Shown here piece after piece: positions 35,336-43,246 of a stretch of DNA of 64,000 nucleotides; within the stretch, counting starts at the first letter, position 1; each line of letters opens with the position of its first letter. Below the pieces are notes generated by a model. The model made no database searches and was not told the origin of the DNA. It saw nothing but the letters and a program-made list of their open reading frames with translations. The position numbers and the translations under genes are program-made. This DNA comes from JBLNBN01 sp050260015 (lineage in GTDB: Bacteria; Bacteroidota; Ignavibacteria; Kapaibacteriales; UBA2268). The stretch covers positions 77,592-141,591 of the forward strand of contig JBLNBN010000030.1 of the NCBI GenBank assembly GCA_050260015.1, given 5' to 3'.

Positions 35336-36619
35336 ATGAATATTTTATTCGAGAATATCCGAATTATTGAGCCTGCCGGCGGCAGGGACGAAGTCGCGAA
35401 CCTTTGGGTAAAGGACGGAGTAATCGCATACATAGGAGCGGACGCCCCGCAGGTAGACGAATCGACGCAACGCGTTAACGCGGCAAGCTACGTGGCGGCC
35501 CCCGGCTTCTTCGATATGCACGTTCACTTCCGCGAGCCAGGCGACGAAACCAAGGAAACTATCGCAAGCGGTTCCGCCGCCGCGGCAAACGGCGGGTTTA
35601 CCGGCGCGCTGTGCATGCCCAACACTAATCCCACCGTCGACGACGTGACGGTAGTCGAATATATAAAAAGCAAATCGGCTAACCAGGTAACCGACGTGCA
35701 TATTTCCGGCGCAATAACGAAAGATCGCAAAGGCGAGTTCATCGTTCCGATGTTGGAGCTGACCGACGCCGGCGCGCTGATGTTCACGGACGACGGTAAT
35801 TGCGTTATGAACTCCGAAGTGATGCGCCGCGCTTTCGATTACGCGGCGACGAGAGATCTCCTGATCGCTCAGCACGCGGAGGATCATCCGATGACTAAAG
35901 ACTTCGCGATGAACGAAAGCGCTCTCTCGTATAAATTGGGCTTAAAGGGTTACCCAGCGGTTGCCGAGGAAAACATGATCGCCCGCGACTTGCGTCTTGC
36001 CGAATATTGCGGCAATAGGCGTTACCATGTATGCCATATCAGCTCGAAGGGTTCCGTACAATTGGTAAGAGAAGCGAAAGCCAAGGGCTTACGCGTCACC
36101 GCTGAAGCGGCTCCTCATCATTTCACGCTAAATGAATCGATACTCGATAGTTACAATACCGACTTAAAAATGAATCCGCCCCTCAGATCGCAGGAAGACG
36201 TGGACGCAATCATCCAGGGCTTAGCCGATGGAACGATTGACTGTATCGCCAGCGACCACGCGCCGCATCCGTTCCATGAGAAAGACGTTCAATTCGAATA
36301 CGCTTCCTACGGAATAGTCGGCCTGGAGACTTCTGTCGGGATCGCCCTGACTCGCCTTTATCATACCGGGGCAATGGAGCTTCCTAAGGTAATTGCGGCG
36401 CTTTCGACGAATCCCAGGAGAGTTCTTGGATTGGCCCAGCCGAGCCTGGAAGTAGGCGCGATAGCGAATTTGACTATTTTAGATCCGAACGAGGAATGGA
36501 TAGTAAATAAACGCAATTTTAAATCTCATTCGAATAATACTCCTTTTGACGGAATGACGCTAAAAGGCAAAGCGAAATACGCGATAAATAATAATAAAAT
36601 GTCGGAATCGACTTTATAA
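35336..36619 (+). CDS. pyrC: dihydroorotase
   Basis: Zinc amidohydrolase closing the dihydroorotate ring in pyrimidine synthesis. 427 residues, the long (class I) form. Metal ligands: FDMHVHFREPGDE (HxH), the His of IAQHAEDH and CHISSKGS, and the Asp of ASDHAPHP. NPRRVLGL and a C-terminal NLTILDPNEEW complete the composite domain. Allantoinase is less likely given the close fit to PyrC motifs. It is followed by a small charged protein 27 bases downstream. Confidence 0.94.
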   Translation: MNILFENIRIIEPAGGRDEVANLWVKDGVIAYIGADAPQVDESTQRVNAASYVAAPGFFDMHVHFREPGDETKETIASGSAAAANGGFTGALCMPNTNPTVDDVTVVEYIKSKSANQVTDVHISGAITKDRKGEFIVPMLELTDAGALMFTDDGNCVMNSEVMRRAFDYAATRDLLIAQHAEDHPMTKDFAMNESALSYKLGLKGYPAVAEENMIARDLRLAEYCGNRRYHVCHISSKGSVQLVREAKAKGLRVTAEAAPHHFTLNESILDSYNTDLKMNPPLRSQEDVDAIIQGLADGTIDCIASDHAPHPFHEKDVQFEYASYGIVGLETSVGIALTRLYHTGAMELPKVIAALSTNPRRVLGLAQPSLEVGAIANLTILDPNEEWIVNKRNFKSHSNNTPFDGMTLKGKAKYAINNNKMSESTL

Positions 36620-36646
36620 TAACATCAAGCTCTTTTGGGGAGATCT

Positions 36647-36835
36647 ATGGCGGAAAATAAATCTTTAGAAAAAGCGGATAGAAAATCTATAAACGAACGC
36701 GAAGAGAAAATGATGCGTACGATGATGACTAAAGAGATAATGTCTAAAATAGAGAAGCGTCTTTTGGACAACGACCCGGACGTGATGAAAGCCCTTAAGA
36801 TAATAATTGATGATAATTATAGAAAGAAAGAATAA
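36647..36835 (+). CDS. small charged protein, unknown
   Basis: A 62-residue protein with no recognised family, rich in Lys, Glu, Met, Asp and Arg, and probably mostly helical (REEKMMRTMMTKEIMSKIEKR). The ATG at 36647 has GGGGAG (36637-36642) at good spacing, which supports real translation; the frame can be extended four codons to a TTG. It lies 27 bases downstream of pyrC on the same strand, so may be co-transcribed. No Cys or His is present and no membrane segment is seen. No function is proposed. Confidence 0.6.
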   Translation: MAENKSLEKADRKSINEREEKMMRTMMTKEIMSKIEKRLLDNDPDVMKALKIIIDDNYRKKE

Positions 36836-36905
36836 TAAGATTGCAATATAATCTATATTATGTAAACTAAAATAGTTTGTTATAATTCTTTATAAGCGGT
36901 ATAAA

Positions 36906-37430
36906 ATGAATAGGTTTTTCAATTCAAAGGTCGCAGCTGCCCTTTCAGTCGTAGCGGTTGCAGCGTTATCGAGATTTCTCCCGCATCCCCCCAATTTCAC
37001 TGCGATATTGGGCGCGGCGATATTCTCCGGCGCTATCATGAAGGATAAATATCTTGCTGCATTGCTGCCCGTAGCGGCTATGATCGTAAGCGATTTATTC
37101 CTGGGCTTGCACGAATCTTTATTCGCTGTTTACGCAAGCGTAATCGCTTGTTCGCTTATCGGACGGCGCTTTGCTTCGAACCGCGCCGCGGTTAACGTAT
37201 TCGGCGTTTCTTTAGCTTCCGCGGTATTGTTCTTCGTAGTTACAAATCTTTCCGTTTGGGCTCTTTCGGGTATGTACCCGATGAACTTCGGCGGCTTGGT
37301 TTCCAGCTACATTATGGCTGTCCCGTTCTTCGGCAACCTGGTCGCGGGAACTCTTCTTTCTTCGTTCGCGCTCTTCACCGGTTACTCTTTACTTGAAAAG
37401 TACGCCGCACGCAAGGTCGCTCTCAACTAA
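36906..37430 (+). CDS. DUF6580-like multi-pass membrane protein
   Basis: A 174-residue integral membrane protein with about five hydrophobic segments (for example AALLPVAAMIVSDLFLGL and VNVFGVSLASAVLFFVVTNLSVWAL split by short loops). The early RFLPHPPNFTAILGAAIFSG and PMNFGGLVSSYIMAVPFF patterns match the DUF6580 family, suggested to be vitamin- or small-molecule transport S-component-like proteins. Substrate unknown. It has no adjacent transporter ATPase. A strong bidirectional terminator follows. Confidence 0.75.
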   Translation: MNRFFNSKVAAALSVVAVAALSRFLPHPPNFTAILGAAIFSGAIMKDKYLAALLPVAAMIVSDLFLGLHESLFAVYASVIACSLIGRRFASNRAAVNVFGVSLASAVLFFVVTNLSVWALSGMYPMNFGGLVSSYIMAVPFFGNLVAGTLLSSFALFTGYSLLEKYAARKVALN

Positions 37431-37450
37431 GATAATGCTCATAAAAAATA

Positions 37451-37488
37451 AAAAAGCGGAACTAAATCAAATTAGTTCCGCTTTTTTT
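37451..37488. terminator. bidirectional terminator between DUF6580 gene and purL
   Basis: AAAAAGCGGAACTAA / TTAGTTCCGCTTTTT, 15-bp perfect stem with a 6-base loop, T-rich 3' ends on both strands, between convergent genes. Confidence 0.9.
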
Positions 37489-37519
37489 AGGTCTGTTTCG
37501 TCAAAACGTAAGCTTTAGG

Positions 37520-39739
37520 TTACCTGCTTACCAACGGCTTTTCGTATTCGGCCCGGGCGGCTTCCACTTCAATAGTATAGAATTCCCCAAACTTCATGCC
37601 CGTGCCTTTCACAACGCCAATCCTGCGGGCGGGCACGCTCATATCTTCGCAAATCCTGGTTGCTTCTTCCGCATTTTCCGGGGCAACCGTAATAATTATC
37701 CTGGTTTGCGACTCGTTAAAGAAGAATTCTTTAGATAATTCTCCCAAAGCTTCGAAGCCCAAGCGATTATCGGACGTAAATGCTTTTTCCGCCAATGCGA
37801 TAGCTGCACCGCCCTCCGAAACGTCGTGAGCGGAATTAATTAAGCCCTTATCGTTCAATGAATAAATTGCGTTGAACAGGCGTAATTCGTCCTCAAGGCT
37901 TATTTCGGGAGCGTCGCCGAAGTTATCTCCTTCGAAAAGCTTTTGGTACTGGCTTCCGCCGAATTCATTTCTTCCTGCGTCCCCGAGTATGATTATTACG
38001 TCGCCTTCGGACTTAAACCCGCTGGAGATGACTTTATTCAAATCTTCGATTATGCCGAGCATACCGATTGTTGGCGTGGGATAAATCGCATGATTCTGGG
38101 ATTCATTGTGGAAGCTCACGTTGCCGCCGGTCACGGGAGTGTCGAAGGCCCTGCAAGCCTCGCCCATGCCGCGGACAGCTTCCCTGAATTGCCAATACGC
38201 TTCCGGGTCGTAGGGATTTCCGAAGTTAAGGCAATTAGTTATAGCGACGGGTTTAGCCCCGACGCAAACTACGTTACGAGCGGCTTCGGCTACGGCGGCT
38301 TTAGCGCCCATATAAGGATCGAGGTAGCAATAGCGGCTGTTGCAGTCGGTCGTTACTGCGATTCCCCTTCCGGGCAATTCCTTAAGACGCATTACGGCGG
38401 CGTCGCCCGAGATGCGAACCGTATTGGTTCTCACCTGAGAATCGTATTGCTCCGTTACCCAGCGCTTCGAGGCGATAGTAGGTTCGTTCAAGAGTGTATG
38501 GAAAACTTGCTCGAAGGTGTGCTCGGATTTAATATTTTCAGTTTTACGCGAACGAGTATCGGCAAGGTACGCCGGTTCTTTATATTCGCGATCGTATTGC
38601 GGCGCGCCGCCCCCGAGCACGAGATCGTTAGCCGGGAGATGAGCGACTTTCTTGCCTTCGCGACGAATTTCAAGATAGCCGCCGTTAGTTACTTGCCCGA
38701 TCTCGGTGATCGGTACGTCCCACTTTTTGCAGATTCTCCTGGCTTTCTCTTCCATACCGCTGTGAATGACGGCGAGCATTCTCTCTTGCGATTCGGAAAG
38801 CATTATCTCGTAGGCGGACATCCCCTGCTCGCGCAGCGGCACCCTATCGAGATCGATCTTCATACCGACGCCGGTCTTAGCGCTCATTTCGCTGGTGGAG
38901 CACGAAATGCCGGCGGCGCCCATGTCTTGAATTCCGGCTATAACGCCTGCTTCTATCAGTTCGATAGTAGCTTCAAGCAGGAGCTTTTCTGCGAATGGAT
39001 CGCCAACTTGCACGGTCGGGCGCATATTTTCAGTTTCCTCGTCGAACTCGCGGGAAGCGAGGAGCGAAGCGCCGTGGATGCCGTCGCGCCCGGTGCGGCT
39101 GCCGAGGATGAATACCGGATTGCCAACGCCGGAAGCGCCCGCGGAGGCCGTTTTCTTTACGTCGACTATACCGACGGCCATCGCGTTAACGAGCGGGTTA
39201 TCTTTGTAGCATTTATCGAAGTAAATCTCCCCTGCGACGGTAGGCACGCCGAAGGAATTGCCGTAGTGGCTAATCCCGTGAACGACGCCGCGAAGCAAGT
39301 AGCGAGTGCGCTCGTCGTCGAGATCTCCGAACCGGAGGGAGTCAAGCGCGGCGATCGGTCGCGCGCCCATCGTAAAGATATCGCGAAGTATGCCGCCGAC
39401 GCCCGTGGCAGCGCCCTGGAAGGGTTCAATCGCCGAGGGGTGGTTGTGGCTTTCTATCTTGAACGCGATAGCGTATCCGTCGCCAACGTCCACGAGACCG
39501 GCGTTTTCCTCGCCCGCCTCAACTAGCAGCCGCCCGCCGGAACGGGGAAGGGTTTTAAGCTGCTTAATCGAGTTTTTATACGAGCAGTGTTCGCTCCACA
39601 TAACGCCAAATATACCGATTTCCGTATATGTAGGCGTCCTGCCTAAAATATTTAATATCTTTTTATATTCGCCTTCCGTTAAACCGCATTCAAGCGCGGT
39701 TTGCAACGTAACTTCAATTTCGCTGTGAAGTGGTTCCAT
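37520..39739 (-). CDS. purL: phosphoribosylformylglycinamidine synthase, large subunit (PurL)
   Basis: ATP-dependent amidation of FGAR to FGAM in purine synthesis. 739 residues, the small-PurL form that works with PurQ and PurS (neither is in the window). Motifs: FGVMWSEHCSYKNS near the start, FKIESHNHPSAIEPFQGAATGVGG, GAAGISCSTSEM, NPVFILGSRTGRDGIHG and SAHDVSEGGAAIALAE. I use the ATG at 39739; the frame extends seven codons to a TTG at 39760, but that TTG would lie only a few bases from the TAATTTTG promoter element at 39765-39772. Confidence 0.95.
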   Translation of the reverse strand: MEPLHSEIEVTLQTALECGLTEGEYKKILNILGRTPTYTEIGIFGVMWSEHCSYKNSIKQLKTLPRSGGRLLVEAGEENAGLVDVGDGYAIAFKIESHNHPSAIEPFQGAATGVGGILRDIFTMGARPIAALDSLRFGDLDDERTRYLLRGVVHGISHYGNSFGVPTVAGEIYFDKCYKDNPLVNAMAVGIVDVKKTASAGASGVGNPVFILGSRTGRDGIHGASLLASREFDEETENMRPTVQVGDPFAEKLLLEATIELIEAGVIAGIQDMGAAGISCSTSEMSAKTGVGMKIDLDRVPLREQGMSAYEIMLSESQERMLAVIHSGMEEKARRICKKWDVPITEIGQVTNGGYLEIRREGKKVAHLPANDLVLGGGAPQYDREYKEPAYLADTRSRKTENIKSEHTFEQVFHTLLNEPTIASKRWVTEQYDSQVRTNTVRISGDAAVMRLKELPGRGIAVTTDCNSRYCYLDPYMGAKAAVAEAARNVVCVGAKPVAITNCLNFGNPYDPEAYWQFREAVRGMGEACRAFDTPVTGGNVSFHNESQNHAIYPTPTIGMLGIIEDLNKVISSGFKSEGDVIIILGDAGRNEFGGSQYQKLFEGDNFGDAPEISLEDELRLFNAIYSLNDKGLINSAHDVSEGGAAIALAEKAFTSDNRLGFEALGELSKEFFFNESQTRIIITVAPENAEEATRICEDMSVPARRIGVVKGTGMKFGEFYTIEVEAARAEYEKPLVSR

Positions 39740-39764
39740 GGGGGCCTTGCAATTTTTCAAAAAA

Positions 39765-39772
39765 CAAAATTA
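39765..39772 (-). promoter_or_regulatory. TAnnTTTG -7 element for purL
   Basis: CAAAATTA on the plus strand (TAATTTTG on minus), 25 bases before the purL ATG. It helps to choose the ATG over an upstream TTG. Confidence 0.4.
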
Positions 39773-39844
39773 TCATTTTTTTTCGAGATAATTAAATAAG
39801 ATAGAAAATTCAATCAATAAATCAAACGCTGTTTAAAACAATGT

Positions 39845-40480
39845 ATGGCTTTTTGTATCGTTATTAGTATTTTTGTTTTTCAAAAAATTATACTGTGCCA
39901 AAACTTGAAAAAAGAAAGTTCTAAAAAGTCGCAGATTCTGAGCGTTTGCGTTGGTTTACTAAAGGAAAAGCCTATCGACGAAATATCAATAAGATCGATA
40001 GCGGAAAAGGCCGGGTGCAACCTGGCTTCTATCAATTATTACTTTAATTCGAAGGAAACGCTGTTCAATGAAGCGGTGGACCTGGCAATGCAGCAGGAAA
40101 TTGAAACATGGAGCGAGCGCAACCTCGATTTTAAAAATATAGGCCGCGAGGATATTAGAAACGTTCTTCTACATTTCCACCTTGCCGCTTTTCGCTATCC
40201 CAGCCTAGCAAGGACACGGATAATTGATCTCCTAAACGCAAGCAAGCCAAACCGGGCAAATATGATGATCTACGATTTGATATTTAACATGGCCCGCGCC
40301 GTAATGCCGGAAATTGATCCTGAAGAAATTCGAGTTCGGACGAGCCTCGCGGTCGCTGCGGTTTGGTATGTTTCCTGCGGCAGGCTTGAATTGAACGCAT
40401 TTTTGCGCGAACCGATAGATAACGATGAATCCTTGCAGCGCTATACGGATAAAATCTTCGAAGTTTTGTTCAAGAAATAG
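39845..40480 (+). CDS. TetR/AcrR family regulator
   Basis: A TetR-type repressor, 211 residues from the first ATG. The helix-turn-helix is ISIRSIAEKAGCNLASINYYF, followed by NSKETLFNEAV, typical of the family. The first about 25 residues (MAFCIVISIFVFQKIIL) are hydrophobic and unlike TetR proteins; the true start may be a TTG at 39905 just before the HTH domain, but neither start has a clear ribosome site. It precedes the RND efflux operon on the same strand by 217 bases and probably controls it. Confidence 0.85.
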   Translation: MAFCIVISIFVFQKIILCQNLKKESSKKSQILSVCVGLLKEKPIDEISIRSIAEKAGCNLASINYYFNSKETLFNEAVDLAMQQEIETWSERNLDFKNIGREDIRNVLLHFHLAAFRYPSLARTRIIDLLNASKPNRANMMIYDLIFNMARAVMPEIDPEEIRVRTSLAVAAVWYVSCGRLELNAFLREPIDNDESLQRYTDKIFEVLFKK

Positions 40481-40697
40481 AAATTGCACAAATTAAATGA
40501 AAACGTATCATTGGCATCCAGGGTTCGATAGTCGGGATTCAATTACAATAAACCGGCATTCAATAGATATGGACAATAATTGTGGAATTCCAGGGAAACT
40601 TTACAATAATTTGTTCGTCATATTCACGATATACGGGCTCAAAATCATAAATAGATTAATTAGATAGTTTTATTTACTCAAATTTTTAATAAATATA
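40481..40697. promoter_or_regulatory. 217-base leader of the RND efflux operon with palindromes
   Basis: This gap holds the perfect odd palindrome ACAATAATTGT (40573-40583) touching the perfect 10-base palindrome TGGAATTCCA (40583-40592), and a second ACAATAATT copy from 40603. These are candidate operator elements for the adjacent TetR protein. No coding sequence or terminator is seen. Confidence 0.35.
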
Positions 40698-42086
40698 ATG
40701 ACAAACTGGAGTAAACATTTGAAAGCTATAGCGCTTTACACTTTATTAGTAGCAACGGTTCTCAGCGCGTCCGTTCTACGCGCCCAGACAACTACGCTAA
40801 CGCTTGACAATGCGATTGAGATCGGCGTAAAGAATAACCGGGACGTTCAGATCAACAAATTAAATATAGAGAAAGCGCATGCGGCCGTTAAGGAAGCGAT
40901 AGGAACGGCATTGCCGAGCGTTTCGTTAGACGCTACCTATAGCAGATTTTTCAAGCAAGCAGTTTTCTTCTTACCTGAGGTCTTTTTTAATCCCCAGGGA
41001 GATCCGAATAAGCTCGTGCCAATGAAAATGGGCGGCGCAAACTCCTACGAGGCAAAAGCTTCTGCCTCGCAAATCCTGTTTAACTCCGCGGTATTTACCG
41101 GGATCGGCGCATCCAAAATTTATTTGGACGTTTCGAAAGAGCAGACAAAGGCAAGCGTTGCAAAGACGATTTCAGACATTAAAAAAGCTTTTTATGGCGC
41201 AGTTTTAGCTAAAGAAATCATCCTGGTTCTTCAGCAGAGCCTGAAAACCGGCGAGTCTAACCTGGAGGTTGTTCGCGCGCTAAACCAGGAAGGCATGATT
41301 GCGGAATTCGACGTTATGCAAGCTGAAGTGCAGGTCGGAAATTTGCGCCCGCAAATCGTCCAGGCGGAAATCGGCTACAAGAACGCGAAAGAAGCGTTGA
41401 AGTTATTGATGAATATTGACAAGAGCAAAGACATCGAGGTAGAGGGTTCGCTGCCTACCAGCGAGCCGGGCCTGGATTCGGACGCCGTTTATATAGCGGA
41501 AGCTGAAAAAAACAACTTCGACCTGCGCACCCTGGCTCTTAAGAAGGAAGTCGACCGCGCGATGATCAATATTGAAAGATCCAACTACTACCCTACAGTA
41601 GCCGCATTTTCGCAGTATTCTTTCCAAGGGCAATCAAATACTTTTAGCAATTTTGCAAACGCGCAGATAGGCGTCGTCGGGGTTAATTTCTCCATTAATC
41701 TTTTTAACGGTATGCAGACAAGCCGCCGCGTCGAGCAGGCGACCGTTACCCAGCTTCAAACGGAAGAGCAATACGGGCAGTTACGGGACTACACCGCAAT
41801 GCAAATCCGCGGCCGGCTTTTTGAAATTGATAGGATCCGGACCGAGCTCGAATCCCACGATCGGAATATTGCGCTCGCGTCGCGTTCGCTCGAAATTGCC
41901 AACGTTCGGTATACCGAGGGCGTGGGCAGCCAACTTGAAATAATAAATTCCGACAACGCGTTGCGCGTAGCACGGATGAACAGACTTCAAACCGTTTACC
42001 AGTACGTAACGGCGCAGACGGAACTCGAACAGCTTATCGGAAGAGTGGAGCCGCGCTATTTCAGACTGGCCGGAATAAACGAATAA
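40698..42086 (+). CDS. TolC family outer-membrane efflux protein
   Basis: A 462-residue outer-membrane channel subunit with a signal peptide (LYTLLVATVLSASVLRA/QTT). Two internally repeated helical/strand halves of the TolC type are visible (LTLDNAIEIGVKNNRDVQI; AKASASQILFNSAVFTGI; VEVVRALNQEG-like helices; NFSINLFNGMQTSRRV). It is the first gene of a TolC-adaptor-RND pump operon, 23 bases ahead of the adaptor. Cargo not predictable. Confidence 0.9.
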   Translation: MTNWSKHLKAIALYTLLVATVLSASVLRAQTTTLTLDNAIEIGVKNNRDVQINKLNIEKAHAAVKEAIGTALPSVSLDATYSRFFKQAVFFLPEVFFNPQGDPNKLVPMKMGGANSYEAKASASQILFNSAVFTGIGASKIYLDVSKEQTKASVAKTISDIKKAFYGAVLAKEIILVLQQSLKTGESNLEVVRALNQEGMIAEFDVMQAEVQVGNLRPQIVQAEIGYKNAKEALKLLMNIDKSKDIEVEGSLPTSEPGLDSDAVYIAEAEKNNFDLRTLALKKEVDRAMINIERSNYYPTVAAFSQYSFQGQSNTFSNFANAQIGVVGVNFSINLFNGMQTSRRVEQATVTQLQTEEQYGQLRDYTAMQIRGRLFEIDRIRTELESHDRNIALASRSLEIANVRYTEGVGSQLEIINSDNALRVARMNRLQTVYQYVTAQTELEQLIGRVEPRYFRLAGINE

Positions 42087-42109
42087 TCAGGAAAACAATA
42101 GAGGTAAAT

Positions 42110-43237
42110 ATGAGTTTTAACGCATCGAAATTAATATTATTCATTGCAATAGCAGGTGTAATTACATCCTGCAACAAAGCGGACAATTCAATCCAAGCCA
42201 AGAAAGCGGAATTGGCAAAGCTCCGCGCGAACGCGGCGGAAATACAGGGTAAGATACGCGCGCTCGAAAGCGAGATCAAGAATTCTGGCGACGGCTCCGT
42301 CGCTGAAAAGGTCGACGTGCAAGTCCGCGAAGTTAAGCTTGCCGCATTTACCCGGGCGCTGGACGTACGTGGTAAGATCGAATCCGATCGCGTCGCGATG
42401 GTCCCGGCCAAAATGGGAGGACCCGTAATTTCCATTAACGTACAACCCGGCCAGAACGTCGGCGCAGGCGCGCTGCTTATGACGGTTGACGCCGAGGTGC
42501 TGAAGACTAGCGTGGCTCAGATACAGACCGGTCTCGACTTCGCTCGTACGATGTACGAAAAGCAAAAGCGGCTCTACGACCGCAAAGCGATTTCCGAAGT
42601 ACAGTACCTCCAGGCTAAGAACCAGGTCGACAACCTTGAAAAGCAGCTTGCTACGACCCGTCAGCAGATAGCCCAGGCCAGGATAACGGCGCCGTTCGCG
42701 GGAGTCGTCGAGGAAGTATTCCCCAAACTTGGAGAAATGGTTGGTCCCGGCTCCCCCGTCGTCAGGCTTACGGCAATGTCTGGCTTGAAGATAACGACCG
42801 ACATTTCCGAAAGCTACGCAAGCACGATGAAAACCGGCTTACCGGTAAAGATATTAATCAGGGATTTAAATTATGAAGCTGAAGGCAGGGTTCGTACGGT
42901 CACGAAATCAATCGACCCTACCAAAAGGACGTTCCGCGTAGAAATAGGACTACCAAAGAATGTGGCCGGGCTTAAACCCAATATGATAGTGGACCTGAAG
43001 ATAAACGATTATACAAACCCGAATGCGGTCATTATACCTTTATCTATTATTCAACGCGAAGGCGATAAGCAGTTTGTATTTATCAGCAATAGCGGAATTG
43101 CGAAAAAGCGGTACATTACGACGGGCTTCACACAGGGCGATCAGGCGGAAATAATCGGCGGATTGAAGCCTGGCGACAGCGTTATCATCGAGGGAGCGTT
43201 CGACGTTTCCGACGGTCAGCCATTATCGATTAAATAA
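42110..43237 (+). CDS. RND efflux periplasmic adaptor lipoprotein
   Basis: A 375-residue membrane-fusion protein with a lipoprotein signal (IAGVITSC, lipid Cys at 21). It then has a Lys/Glu coiled coil (about 25-60), a lipoyl-like half motif (VVPAKMGGPVISINVQPGQNV-type, around 98-118), a helical hairpin, the second lipoyl half (ITAPFAGVVEEVFPKLGEMV) and beta-barrel and membrane-proximal domains. It bridges the RND permease and TolC. The additional coiled coil directly after the lipid anchor is common in Bacteroidota adaptors. Confidence 0.9.
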   Translation: MSFNASKLILFIAIAGVITSCNKADNSIQAKKAELAKLRANAAEIQGKIRALESEIKNSGDGSVAEKVDVQVREVKLAAFTRALDVRGKIESDRVAMVPAKMGGPVISINVQPGQNVGAGALLMTVDAEVLKTSVAQIQTGLDFARTMYEKQKRLYDRKAISEVQYLQAKNQVDNLEKQLATTRQQIAQARITAPFAGVVEEVFPKLGEMVGPGSPVVRLTAMSGLKITTDISESYASTMKTGLPVKILIRDLNYEAEGRVRTVTKSIDPTKRTFRVEIGLPKNVAGLKPNMIVDLKINDYTNPNAVIIPLSIIQREGDKQFVFISNSGIAKKRYITTGFTQGDQAEIIGGLKPGDSVIIEGAFDVSDGQPLSIK

Positions 43238-43246
43238 GGAAATCAA

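Noticed and set aside
37943..39526. A 527-residue open frame antisense to purL
   Set aside because: It mirrors purL codons on the opposite strand, has no family motif and no ribosome site. purL itself has all catalytic motifs.
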